Assembly: GCF_007828955.1 (NCBI RefSeq) | Contig: NZ_VIVR01000001.1 | Coordinates: 1,054,001 to 1,118,000, forward strand | DNA length: 64,000 nucleotides | Direction: 5' to 3' | From: Kitasatospora atroaurantiaca | GTDB lineage: Bacteria; Actinomycetota; Actinomycetes; Streptomycetales; Streptomycetaceae | Shown here: positions 15,188 to 22,948 of the stretch, piece by piece | How positions within the stretch are numbered: position 1 is the stretch's first letter | Layout: each line of letters starts with the position of its first letter | The notes under the pieces: model-generated | Databases searched by the model: none | The model's input: only the letters and a program-made list of their open reading frames with translations | Told to the model about the DNA's origin: nothing | Program-made: the position numbers and the translations under genes

Positions 15188-15816
15188 TGCGGGACGGGCT
15201 GGCGCTCCGCCCGGTCGGCGAGGACGCCCTGCTGGTGGAGGCCGACTGCACCGAGCGGGCCGAGTCGCTGTACGCCCACCTGCTCGCCCGCCGCTCGGAG
15301 CTGCCCGAGATCACCGAGATCGTCCCGGCGGCGCGGACGGTGCTGCTGGACGGCATCGCCGACCGGGCCGCCCTGGCCCGGCAGCTGGCCGACTGGCAGG
15401 TCTCCCTGCACCCGCCCGCCGACGGCCCGCTGGTCGAGGTGCCGACGGCGTACGACGGCGCGGACCTGCCGGAGGTGGCGGCACTCTGGGACGTGTCGGT
15501 GGAGGCCGCCGTACGGATCCACGCGGCGCCCGAGTACCGGGTGGCGTTCTGCGGCTTCGCCCCGGGCTTCGGCTACCTCACCGGCCTGCCCGCCCGGTAC
15601 GAGGTGCCCCGGCGGGATACCCCGCGCAGCTCCGTCCCGGCGGGCGCGGTCGCGTTGGCGGGCCCGTTCACCGGGGTCTACCCGCGCTCCTCCCCCGGCG
15701 GCTGGCAGTTGCTCGGGCGCACCACGCTGGCGCTCTGGGACGCCCGGCGCGAACCGGCGGCCCTGCTCGCGCCGGGCGTGCGGGTCCGGTTCCTCCCCGT
15801 ACGGGCGCCCAGGTGA
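15187..15816 (+). CDS. pxpB: 5-oxoprolinase subunit B
   Basis: 209 aa, KipI/PxpB family (cyclophilin-like carboxytransferase fold). Recognisable blocks are RPVGEDALLVE at the N-terminus, FCGFAPGFGYLTGLP, and PAGAVALAGPFTGVYPRSSPGGWQLLGRT, quoted here in part as PAGAVALAG and SSPGGWQLLGRT. It forms the catalytic PxpBC unit that phosphorylates and opens 5-oxoproline. The ATG overlaps the pxpA stop and its own stop overlaps the pxpC GTG (GTGA), so expression is coupled and stoichiometric. Confidence 0.93.
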   Translation: MRDGLALRPVGEDALLVEADCTERAESLYAHLLARRSELPEITEIVPAARTVLLDGIADRAALARQLADWQVSLHPPADGPLVEVPTAYDGADLPEVAALWDVSVEAAVRIHAAPEYRVAFCGFAPGFGYLTGLPARYEVPRRDTPRSSVPAGAVALAGPFTGVYPRSSPGGWQLLGRTTLALWDARREPAALLAPGVRVRFLPVRAPR

Positions 15817-16673
15817 CCGCGCTGCAGGTGGTGCGGGCCGGACCGCTGACGACGGTTCAGGACCTCGGCCGGCGCGGCGTCGCGCACCTCGGCGTGCCGC
15901 GCGCCGGGGCCCTGGACGAGCCGGCGCTGCGGGCGGCGAACCGGCTGGTCGGCAACGCGCCGGGCGCGGCGGGCCTGGAGACCACGCTCGGCGGGGTGGC
16001 CCTGCGCGCGACGGCAGCGGCGGTGGTCGCCGTGACCGGTGCGCCCGCGCCCGTACGGGTGGCCGGCCGGCCGGCCGCGTGGGGAGCGCCGGTGGGCGTA
16101 CCGGCGGGAGCTGTGGTCGAGATCGGGGCCGCGACGTACGGGGTGCGCAGCTATCTGGCGGTGGCGGGCGGGATCGCGGTGCCCGAGCTGCTCGGCAGCC
16201 GCTCGGCCGACCTGCTGTCCGGTCTCGGCCCGGCGCCGCTGGCCGTCGGTGACCTGCTGCCGGTCGGGCAGGCCGCCGGACCGTACCCGCCGGTGGACCT
16301 CGTGCCGCTGCCCGCGCCGCCGGGCGAGTTGGTGCTGAGGCTCCGGCTCGGGCCGCGGGCCGACTGGTTCACGGCCGAGGCGGTGGCCGGGCTGGCCCGG
16401 AGCCGCTACCAGGTCGCGGAGGCGAGCAACCGCATCGCGCTGCGCACCGAGGGCCCGGCGCTCGCCCGGGCCCGTGAGGGCGAACTCCCCAGCGAGGGCA
16501 TGGTGCTGGGCGCCGTCCAAGTCCCGCCGGACGGCCGCCCGGTGGTCTTCCTGGCCGACCACCCGACCACCGGCGGCTACCCGGTCGTCGGCGTCGTCCC
16601 GGGGCCGGACCTGGCCGCGGCCGCGCAGGCCCGTCCGGGGACGCCGATCCGCTTCGCCCTGCTCAGAGCTTAG
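15813..16673 (+). CDS. pxpC: 5-oxoprolinase subunit C
   Basis: 286 aa, KipA/PxpC biotin-dependent-carboxyltransferase-like family. Typical motifs: GPLTTVQDLGRRGVAHLGVP near the N-terminus, LETTLGGVALR, YLAVAGGIAVP, and the C-terminal FLADHPTTGGYPVVGVV. Pairs with PxpB to activate 5-oxoproline. Start GTG at 15813 overlaps the pxpB stop. The gene is followed by a strong palindromic repeat that could serve as the operon terminator. Confidence 0.93.
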   Translation: MTALQVVRAGPLTTVQDLGRRGVAHLGVPRAGALDEPALRAANRLVGNAPGAAGLETTLGGVALRATAAAVVAVTGAPAPVRVAGRPAAWGAPVGVPAGAVVEIGAATYGVRSYLAVAGGIAVPELLGSRSADLLSGLGPAPLAVGDLLPVGQAAGPYPPVDLVPLPAPPGELVLRLRLGPRADWFTAEAVAGLARSRYQVAEASNRIALRTEGPALARAREGELPSEGMVLGAVQVPPDGRPVVFLADHPTTGGYPVVGVVPGPDLAAAAQARPGTPIRFALLRA

Positions 16674-16691
16674 GCAGCTGAGCAACCACAA

Positions 16692-16769
16692 CAGGGGCGC
16701 GGGGAACTGCGCGAGATCGGAAGGCAACAGCCCGCAGCCTCCCGCCTCGCGCAGTTCCCCGCGCCCCTG
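16692..16769. repeat. Palindromic GC-rich intergenic repeat, likely bidirectional terminator
   Basis: A 24-bp arm starting CAGGGGCGCGGGGAACTGCG at 16692-16715 is perfectly inverted at 16746-16769, with a 30-nt loop. It lies between the convergent pxpC and the gene ending at 16820, where a symmetrical terminator is expected. This is the cleanest copy of the repeat family also seen near 10407, 49041 and 50217. Confidence 0.85.
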
Positions 16770-16819
16770 GACAGTGCAACTGGCTGCGCTGCCCAACTGC
16801 CGGCGGAGCCGCTTCGCGG

Positions 16820-17200
16820 CTAGGCCGCACCCCGCAGCGCCGCCAGGAAGGCCTCGGGGTCCTCGAGGCTGAGCCGCAGCTCGCGCAGCCGGACGGGGAG
16901 GAGGACCGCACGCGCGGGAACGGCCGGTTCGAGTTCCAGGCGGACCAGGCCTCGTGACGAGCCGTTGACCAGCCAGCGGCCGCCGAAGCCGTGCACGCCC
17001 CAGCCGCTGACCCCGCCGTGGTCGTGTCCGGCCCTACGGATCGCGCCGAGGGGGATCTCCGCGTGGAAGGCCCAGCCCATCCGGACCGAGACCTTGCCGT
17101 CGCTGATCCGGATACCCGCTCTGCGCGGGCCGGTCCCGAGCGGGACGGCCAGCGGGGTGAACCAACTCTCGTACCGGAGTGGGAAGTCGGAGATCGTCAC
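16820..17200 (-). CDS. Hypothetical 126-aa protein
   Basis: 126 aa from a GTG at 17200 (VTISDFPLRYESWFTPLAVP). The composition alternates short strands (RRAGIRISDGKVSVRMGWAF, WGVHGFGGRWLVNGSSRGLV, VRLELEP) and ends in a helix (SLEDPEAFLAAL), which suggests a small beta-sandwich or PH-like fold of about 120 residues. No catalytic motif, signal peptide or membrane segment is seen and I do not recognise a named family. Single gene, divergent from uppP. Confidence 0.65.
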   Translation of the reverse strand: MTISDFPLRYESWFTPLAVPLGTGPRRAGIRISDGKVSVRMGWAFHAEIPLGAIRRAGHDHGGVSGWGVHGFGGRWLVNGSSRGLVRLELEPAVPARAVLLPVRLRELRLSLEDPEAFLAALRGAA

Positions 17201-17424
17201 CGGGCCAGCTTCGCACGCGATGCGCCCTGGCGGGCCCGCCTTGACGCAATCCTGACTCCCTGGACAGAAGCCGGACACCTTGAACGCTTATCATCATGCC
17301 GCGCCGGACGGTGCCCAGCCCCGGGACGACCGGCGCCGCCGGGTCGGCGTGCCCTCATGCCTCCCCTGACAAGAACAGGACCGCAGATGCGCACCGACCC
17401 ACGGATACCCACGGCGGGTGCCCG

Positions 17425-18270
17425 GTGACCGAATGGTTCCACGCGGCCGTACTCGGCCTCGTCCAGGGGCTCACCGAGTTCCTCCCGGTCTCCTCCAGCG
17501 CCCATCTGCGGGTCTTCTCCGCCCTCGTGGGGTGGGAGGACCCCGGCGCGGCCTTCACCGCGGTGACCCAACTGGGCACCGAGTCCGCGGTCCTGATCTA
17601 CTTCCGCCGCGACATCGCGGCGATCATCGGGGCCTGGACGGCCGCGCTGTTCAAGCCGGAGCGCCGCAGCGACCCGAACGCCCGCCTCGGCTGGTTCGTG
17701 ATCCTCGGGACGCTGCCGATCGGCATCATCGGCGCCGCCTTCCAGGACACCATCGAGACCTCGCTGCGCGACCTCCGCGTGATCGGGACGACGCTGATCC
17801 TCTTCGGCCTGATCCTGGCCGTCGCGGACCGCACCCGTGCGGTCCGCAACGCCCGGCCGATCAGCGAGCTGACCTTCTCGCACGCCATCGGGTACGGGCT
17901 GGCGCAGTCGCTCGCCCTGATCCCGGGCGTCTCGCGCTCCGGCGGCACCATCAGCGCCGGCCTGTTCCTCGGCTACAGCCGGGAGGCGGCGGCCCGGTAC
18001 TCGTTCCTGCTCGCCATCCCCGCGGTGCTCGCCTCGGGAACGCTGGAACTGTTCAAGATCGGCGAGGGACCGGCGCCCGCTTGGGGGCCGACGATGTTCG
18101 CCACCGTGATCGCCTTCGTGGTCGGCTATGCGGCGATCGCCTGGTTCCTCAAGTACATCTCCAGCCACAGCTTTATGCCGTTCGTGGTGTACCGGGTGAT
18201 CCTCGGCGCGGTGATCATGGGCCTGGTGACGGCGAACGTCCTGGCGCCGGACGCGGGCGCCGTCAAGTAG
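17425..18270 (+). CDS. uppP: Undecaprenyl-diphosphatase (BacA/UppP family)
   Basis: 281 aa from a GTG at 17425; upstream in-frame codons give an unlikely polar extension. The two signature regions of BacA/UppP are present: GLVQGLTEFLPVSSSAHLRV (residues about 11-30) with the catalytic Glu/Ser/His, and ALIPGVSRSGGTISAGLFLG (about 170-190). Seven to eight hydrophobic segments. The enzyme dephosphorylates undecaprenyl diphosphate to regenerate the lipid carrier for peptidoglycan and surface glycans and gives bacitracin tolerance. It could support the glycan loci further along the window. Confidence 0.95.
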   Translation: MTEWFHAAVLGLVQGLTEFLPVSSSAHLRVFSALVGWEDPGAAFTAVTQLGTESAVLIYFRRDIAAIIGAWTAALFKPERRSDPNARLGWFVILGTLPIGIIGAAFQDTIETSLRDLRVIGTTLILFGLILAVADRTRAVRNARPISELTFSHAIGYGLAQSLALIPGVSRSGGTISAGLFLGYSREAAARYSFLLAIPAVLASGTLELFKIGEGPAPAWGPTMFATVIAFVVGYAAIAWFLKYISSHSFMPFVVYRVILGAVIMGLVTANVLAPDAGAVK

Positions 18271-18289
18271 CCGTACCGACCGCACTGCC

Positions 18290-18317
18290 GCCCGGCCCCG
18301 CTCGAAGGGGGCCGGGC
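18290..18317. terminator. Bidirectional terminator between uppP and the YcnI-like gene
   Basis: GCCCGGCCCC at 18290-18299 pairs with GGGGCCGGGC at 18308-18317 around an 8-nt loop. It lies 20 nt after the uppP stop and 14 nt before the end of the convergent minus-strand gene. Confidence 0.75.
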
Positions 18318-18330
18318 AGCAGCGTCGTTC

Positions 18331-19032
18331 TCAGCTCCGGGCGGACCGGCGCCGCCACCACGCGACACCGCCTCCGGCAACGAGCACCGCCGCCACGATC
18401 CCGATCAGCACCGGAGTCCTGTCCGACGAGCCGCCGTCGGAGTGCACGGCGAGCAGGGGTGCCGGCTGCGCCGTCGGGGTGGAGGTGGTGGCGGGGACGG
18501 AGGGACCGGCGGAGGCGCTCGGGCTCGCGGCCAGCGGCGCCGCACCCGGTGCGGCCGCCGTCAGCTTGAGGACGGGGGCCGGGTGCTCCGGCTTGCTGCC
18601 GCCCTGCGGCAGCTCGATCCAGCGGTCGACCTGGCCGTCGGTGTAGGTCACCAGGGACTTGAAGGCGAGCTCCTTGGCGTCCGGCAGCTGCCTGACCTTG
18701 ATCTTGTACTCGGCGCTCTTGCCGGGCGCCAGCGCCGGTCCGGCCACCGTGTAACCGTCCGAGGCGGCGGTGAGCGACCAGCCCTGCGGCCCCTCGGCGA
18801 GCGTCACGTCGGCCGGCGCGATACCGGCCGGGAGCGCGACCCGGATCTGGCTGATCCCGGCGGTCGCCGACTCGCCCTCGGCGTCGAAGGCGACCACCGC
18901 GTTGACGGCCAGCGCCCGCGCGGTGTCCGACTCGACCTCGACGTGCGCGAAAGCGGGGCCCGCCAGCGCGACTGCACCCGCCAGAGCGGCCAGCGGCGCA
19001 GCGACACGGGCGAGGATGCGGGAACGGTTCAT
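18331..19032 (-). CDS. YcnI-family (DUF1775) copper-binding protein with C-terminal membrane anchor
   Basis: 233 aa. A Sec signal peptide ends AGPAFA-H, so the mature N-terminus would be His30 followed by VEVES; YcnI proteins bind Cu(II) through an N-terminal histidine brace. The YcnI domain covers about residues 30-160 (PAGIAPADVTLAEGPQGW is characteristic), then a Pro/Ala/Ser-rich linker and a C-terminal helix (VLIGIVAAVLVAGGGVAWW) with RRRS anchor. No CopC/CopD (YcnJ) gene is adjacent. The upstream side runs into insertion sequence copy 2 after 126 bp, so a former neighbour may have been separated. Confidence 0.88.
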   Translation of the reverse strand: MNRSRILARVAAPLAALAGAVALAGPAFAHVEVESDTARALAVNAVVAFDAEGESATAGISQIRVALPAGIAPADVTLAEGPQGWSLTAASDGYTVAGPALAPGKSAEYKIKVRQLPDAKELAFKSLVTYTDGQVDRWIELPQGGSKPEHPAPVLKLTAAAPGAAPLAASPSASAGPSVPATTSTPTAQPAPLLAVHSDGGSSDRTPVLIGIVAAVLVAGGGVAWWRRRSARS

Positions 19033-19158
19033 GAGAGCGGGCGCTCCTGGACGAGAGCTGACAGGGCCAGCCCATCATGCCCCACCGCACCCCGCGCCGA
19101 ACGCGATCCGCGCGCGGTCCGTCAGGTCGCGCCCGACCAGGTGGCGGGCCCGGCTAAG

Positions 19159-20731
19159 CTTGATCTTTAAGGCTGCTACTCGGCCCCGCCGCGTCTAGGC
19201 ATGTCCGCTTTGCGCTGTTTCACCCCGACCGGGTGGCGAGGTGCTGGGGCGGATGTGCGTCCCTTAGGGCGGCCCGGGCCGGGACGGGATGCTTTCGGCG
19301 CGCGGGCTGGAGTGCCCACGGCCCGCCGGATGCGGGGATAGCCGCGCCGGACCCGGCCGGGGGTGAGCTGATCCGGTGCCAGGGGCTTCTCCCAGGGGCG
19401 CCGCAGGTCCTCGGCCAGGGGTCGGGCGAGCCGGAGTTGCGTGTAGGCGGCGAGGATCAGCCACACCCATCGATCGGCCTGTTCGGGTGTGCGAAGGCGG
19501 GGGCGGGTCAGCCCGAGCGTCTGCTTGAGGAAGCGGAAGGTGTGCTCGATGTCGAATCTTCGAAGGAAGATCCGCCAGAGGCGGTCGACGTCGTGTGCGG
19601 TGGCGTCGGGGTCGCTGTGCCACAGCCATAGCGGCTTGGGGTCGCGGTTGCCGGGCAGGTATTCGACCGCGAGGTGGAGCAATGTTCCCTCGACGATGGG
19701 GAGTTCACCCTCGTGGTCGGCCCAGGAGCCGCGTCGCTCCAGCTTCGGGTGCAGGTGTCCCCAGCAGCGGGCGGTGACCTGGCCGAAGCGGTCGTGGACG
19801 CCGGTCGACTCCTGGGCCGGTGCCGGGTGAGTCGCGGCCTGTGCCAGACGGAACTCCGCTCCGTGCCGGGGCTGACGCCCAGGCCATGAGCCGTGGCGCT
19901 TGCCGGCCGGGGCGTGCATCACCCGGTCGGCGCGGATGCGTCCCAGCAGCCGCACCGGCTCCTCGCGCAGCATCCAGGTCAGGCGCACGATGTCGTAGCC
20001 CGAGTCCAGGACGAACAAGACCGGCGGATCGCCCGGGCGCCACTGCCCGGCCTGCTCCAGGCGGGCGATGAGGTCGCGGATCTGGGTGGCGGTGACCTCG
20101 GTGGGATCGTCCCCGGGCCCCAGCCGCACCGCGTCCAGCGGCCCGGTCCACGAGGAGCGTCCACCACCCAGGGCCGCCGCGACCTGGTAGGGCCAGCCCG
20201 GAACGGTCTGGCGCCTGCCGTCACACCGGCACGGTCGGTGGCAGTGCAACCGCTCCGGTGAACACTCAGCGTCCGGACGCGGCCACGGGGTGACGTCCAG
20301 GGCGATGGACAGCTGCCCGTCCGCCCCGCGCGGCAGTCGCAGTCCGGCCAGCGCGATCCGCAGGCGGGACACGTCGATGTGCCCCTGGGCCAGTGCGTCG
20401 TACATCGCTCCGTGCCCACGCCGGTGCACCCCCGCCAGCGAGAGTTCCGGCAGGGACGTCACCGGCCCGGTGGCGCACAGAACCGCATCCACGAGCTCGA
20501 ACAGGGCATCCGCCCGCAACGTCAAACACTCGTACAGCTCACGGCGAAACCGGGACAACCCGGCCAGGGCCTCGACGCGCGCGGCGCCGTCTTGCAGACT
20601 GTCCATCACGGCCTTTGGGTTGATCGACTGTCGACTTCAGCGAGAAGACACGATCACCCAAGGGCCGCCCAGCTGTCAGGCGAACGACGAACCCCACCAA
20701 GACATGATCTTGGTGGGGTTTAAAGCCAAGC
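19159..20731 (-). mobile_element. Insertion sequence copy 2 (1573 bp)
   Basis: Same length as copy 1, with an identical encoded protein and end sequences, in opposite orientation. TAAG at 19155-19158 and 20732-20735 is the target duplication. The hairpin near the transposase-upstream end lies at 20694-20720. The insertion lies 1 nt from a 16-bp inverted repeat (20737-20809). Confidence 0.92.
19176..20609 (-). CDS. DDE transposase (IS701-like), copy 2
   Basis: 477 aa, identical in sequence to the transposase at 12654-14087, including the Asp105/Asp202/Glu355 triad and the Cys/His cluster after the first Asp. The intact frame and identity between copies imply recent transposition or gene conversion. 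Confidence 0.9.
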   Translation of the reverse strand: MMDSLQDGAARVEALAGLSRFRRELYECLTLRADALFELVDAVLCATGPVTSLPELSLAGVHRRGHGAMYDALAQGHIDVSRLRIALAGLRLPRGADGQLSIALDVTPWPRPDAECSPERLHCHRPCRCDGRRQTVPGWPYQVAAALGGGRSSWTGPLDAVRLGPGDDPTEVTATQIRDLIARLEQAGQWRPGDPPVLFVLDSGYDIVRLTWMLREEPVRLLGRIRADRVMHAPAGKRHGSWPGRQPRHGAEFRLAQAATHPAPAQESTGVHDRFGQVTARCWGHLHPKLERRGSWADHEGELPIVEGTLLHLAVEYLPGNRDPKPLWLWHSDPDATAHDVDRLWRIFLRRFDIEHTFRFLKQTLGLTRPRLRTPEQADRWVWLILAAYTQLRLARPLAEDLRRPWEKPLAPDQLTPGRVRRGYPRIRRAVGTPARAPKASRPGPGRPKGRTSAPAPRHPVGVKQRKADMPRRGGAE

Positions 20732-20736
20732 TAAGA

Positions 20737-20809
20737 GGCTCCGCCGGTAGGTGCCCCCGCGCCCCTGTGATGCCCAAACCTGATCGATGGCCGACCTACC
20801 GGCGGAGCC
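20737..20809. repeat. Inverted repeat related to the palindromic intergenic family
   Basis: GGCTCCGCCGGTAGGT at 20737-20752 is perfectly inverted at 20794-20809. The interior contains GCGCCCCTG and CTGATCGATGG, pieces shared with repeats near 37725, 40395, 49010 and 50195. It sits 1 nt after the insertion-sequence target duplication and 1 nt before the stop codon of the HEAT-repeat gene, so it may be that gene's terminator. Confidence 0.75.
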
Positions 20810-20810
20810 A

Positions 20811-22259
20811 CTAAGTACGGTCCCGCGAGGTCAGCCGCCCGCGTACCGCCGCGTGCACCTCGGCTTCCTCGGCCGGATCCGCGGCGAGGCGTCGCAGCCG
20901 CTCCAGAACCCGGACGTCGCCGGTGGTGGTGACATGGCGGGCGGCCAGCTCACGGGTGGCCTCCTCGCAGTCCCAGAGGCACTCGACGGCGAGGCCCCGG
21001 GCGAAGTGCCGGTCCGTGACGGCCAGCGCCTGGGCGGCCCGGCCGCGCAGTTCGGAGGAGGCGGCCTCGCCGTAGACGTGGCGCAGGGCGGGGACGGCTC
21101 CGGCGGCGGCCAGCCGCCCCACACCGTCCACCAGGGTGCCCAGGCCCGCACCGGCGACTCCGCGGACGGAGATCCAGCGGCGCAGCGCGGCCACCACCAG
21201 CGGGCCGTCGGCGGGCTCCCCCGCGTCGGCGAGCAGCTGGACGGCGGCCTCGCCGAGGGCGCTGTCCGCGCCGCCGGTGTCCGGATCGGCCCAACGGCGG
21301 GCATGCGCCAGCGCCTCGGGGCCGCGCATCCGGCCGAGCACCTCCAGGGCTGCGTTGACGACGCGCTCGTCGACGTCGGCGGCCGCGGCCTCGATGAGTT
21401 CGGCCGCCGAGTGGTCCTGCTGGTCGACCAGGTAGCGCAGGGCCGCCGTGCGGGCACCGGGCTCGCCGTGGCGCGCGGCCTCGATGACGGTCTCGCGATC
21501 CTGCGGCCGGACCACGGCGGCAAGGCAGCGAGCGGCCGCTGCGGCCCGGCGGGCCACCGCCGCGGGATCGACGGCGGAGCCGGGATCGGCCTGATCCACC
21601 CGGTCCGCCCAGGCGAGCACGTCGGACGTGCTCCAGCCCGGGGTCACGCCGCTGCGGTTCAGCTGGCGCTGCCAGAGGTCGAAGGGCGACTGCTCGCTCG
21701 CGGCGGCGATCCGCGGGTGGTGGGGGGCCCACAGCCGCCAGGGCCTGGGCTCGTACGCGGTGCGGATGGCTTCCCTCAGCTCGGCGTCGCCCCGCTCGTC
21801 GGCGGGGAAGCGGGCGAGTACGGAGGGGGCCAGGGAGAGCAGCGTCCGGTCGTCGTCGCGCAGGGCGAGCTCGTCCAGGGCCCAGGCCCAGTTGGTACCG
21901 ACTGCCACGTAGCCGCGCAGCAGGTCGAGCGCGTCCCGGCGGCCGTACGCGGCGAGGTGGCCGAGCACGGCCAGGGCGAGACCCGTGCGGTTCTCGTCCT
22001 GGTCGTAGACGTCCTCGGCAGCGTGCAGGTGCTGCTCGAGGGCGGTGAGCGGCGCCTCCAGCTCCATGTAGAGGCGTGCGTAGTAAAGGGAGCGGTTCTC
22101 GACCTGCCAGTCGGCCCTCGGGTCGCAGGTGACGCATTCCTCGAGAGCGGCGATCGCCTCGCCCCGGTCGGCTGCCAGCGCATGCAGCTGCCCGTCACCG
22201 CGGCCTCGCTGGAGGAGGCCGAGGAGACTGGCACTGGGCGCTATCACTGGCTCGAACAT
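20811..22259 (-). CDS. HEAT-repeat protein
   Basis: 482 aa, Ala/Leu/Arg-rich with repeated two-helix units. Clear HEAT-like repeats occur at about residues 265-470, for example RETVIEAARHGEPGARTAAL, AAADVDERVVNAALEVLGRM and GDVRVLERLRRLAADP. The N-terminal 200 residues contain helical repeats resembling TPRs (YYARLYMELEAPLTALEQHL). Such solenoids are protein-binding scaffolds; no enzymatic motif is visible. Predicted cytoplasmic. It is divergent from the PAS-fold gene across 298 bp. Partner unknown. Confidence 0.7.
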   Translation of the reverse strand: MFEPVIAPSASLLGLLQRGRGDGQLHALAADRGEAIAALEECVTCDPRADWQVENRSLYYARLYMELEAPLTALEQHLHAAEDVYDQDENRTGLALAVLGHLAAYGRRDALDLLRGYVAVGTNWAWALDELALRDDDRTLLSLAPSVLARFPADERGDAELREAIRTAYEPRPWRLWAPHHPRIAAASEQSPFDLWQRQLNRSGVTPGWSTSDVLAWADRVDQADPGSAVDPAAVARRAAAAARCLAAVVRPQDRETVIEAARHGEPGARTAALRYLVDQQDHSAAELIEAAAADVDERVVNAALEVLGRMRGPEALAHARRWADPDTGGADSALGEAAVQLLADAGEPADGPLVVAALRRWISVRGVAGAGLGTLVDGVGRLAAAGAVPALRHVYGEAASSELRGRAAQALAVTDRHFARGLAVECLWDCEEATRELAARHVTTTGDVRVLERLRRLAADPAEEAEVHAAVRGRLTSRDRT

Positions 22260-22557
22260 GAGGTCAGCATCCGTTGCGGCGGTCGTGGTGGCAACGGGAT
22301 TTCCGTCGCCGGGGGGTCTGGTGGGTACTGCGCGGGCGCCCGGGCGCCGGAATCACCGAAGGTTACCGCCTGGGCGCGCGCTACGCACACAGGGCGAACC
22401 GGACCTCTGACCCTCCACCGGATCGGCATATGCCGCAGGAAGTTTTCCAAGGGATTTGCGCGAACCCCTCACACCGCACGGGCGGCCATGGCAAAGTCGA
22501 TCCACGGCCGCGCCGTACCAGGTGCGCGCGGCATCCTCCTTACCCGTAGGACCCGCT

Positions 22558-22926
22558 ATGAGCCTCACCTCCGGTGCCCTTCCGGCGGTGCCCGCGCAGG
22601 GGCCGGCCGGCCGAGCCGCCGCGGCCGAGTGGGATCTGCTCACGGACGCGGTGCACTGGTCGCCCGAGGCCTTCCGGCTGCTGGCCCGCGACCCCCGGCT
22701 CGGCCCGCTGACCCTCGACCAGCTCCCCGCCCACCTGCTCACGCAGGACCGGCCCGCGATGCACCGCATGGTCACCGAGGCGCTGGTGCACGGGCATGCC
22801 GGAGCCGGTGTGGTCCGCGTCCGGCATGCGGACGGCGGCGTGGGCAGCGTCCGGTGCGCGGGCGAACCGGTGCTGGACGAGGACGGGCACGTGACCGCCC
22901 TGCGGATGCTTCTGCGCACCCTCTAG
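22558..22926 (+). CDS. Small PAS-fold protein
   Basis: 122 aa starting at the ATG at 22558. The segment EWDLLTDAVHWSPEAFRLLA resembles the PAS_3/PAS-fold signature, and the C-terminal half (VVRVRHADGGVGSVRCAGEP, then HVTALRMLLRTL) fits the last strands of a PAS domain. No kinase, cyclase or GGDEF domain is attached, so it would be a free-standing sensor or partner domain. It ends 22 bp before the stop of the convergent NsdA-like gene. Confidence 0.6.
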   Translation: MSLTSGALPAVPAQGPAGRAAAAEWDLLTDAVHWSPEAFRLLARDPRLGPLTLDQLPAHLLTQDRPAMHRMVTEALVHGHAGAGVVRVRHADGGVGSVRCAGEPVLDEDGHVTALRMLLRTL

Positions 22927-22948
22927 ATCTTCTGCTGCTCCGGGCCGG

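Noticed and set aside
17241..17270. Promoter TTGACG upstream of uppP
   Set aside because: No acceptable -10 hexamer lies 16-18 nt downstream.
12532..20731. Composite transposon carrying pxpABC and uppP
   Set aside because: Each insertion sequence has its own different target duplication (CTGA and TAAG), which indicates two independent insertions.
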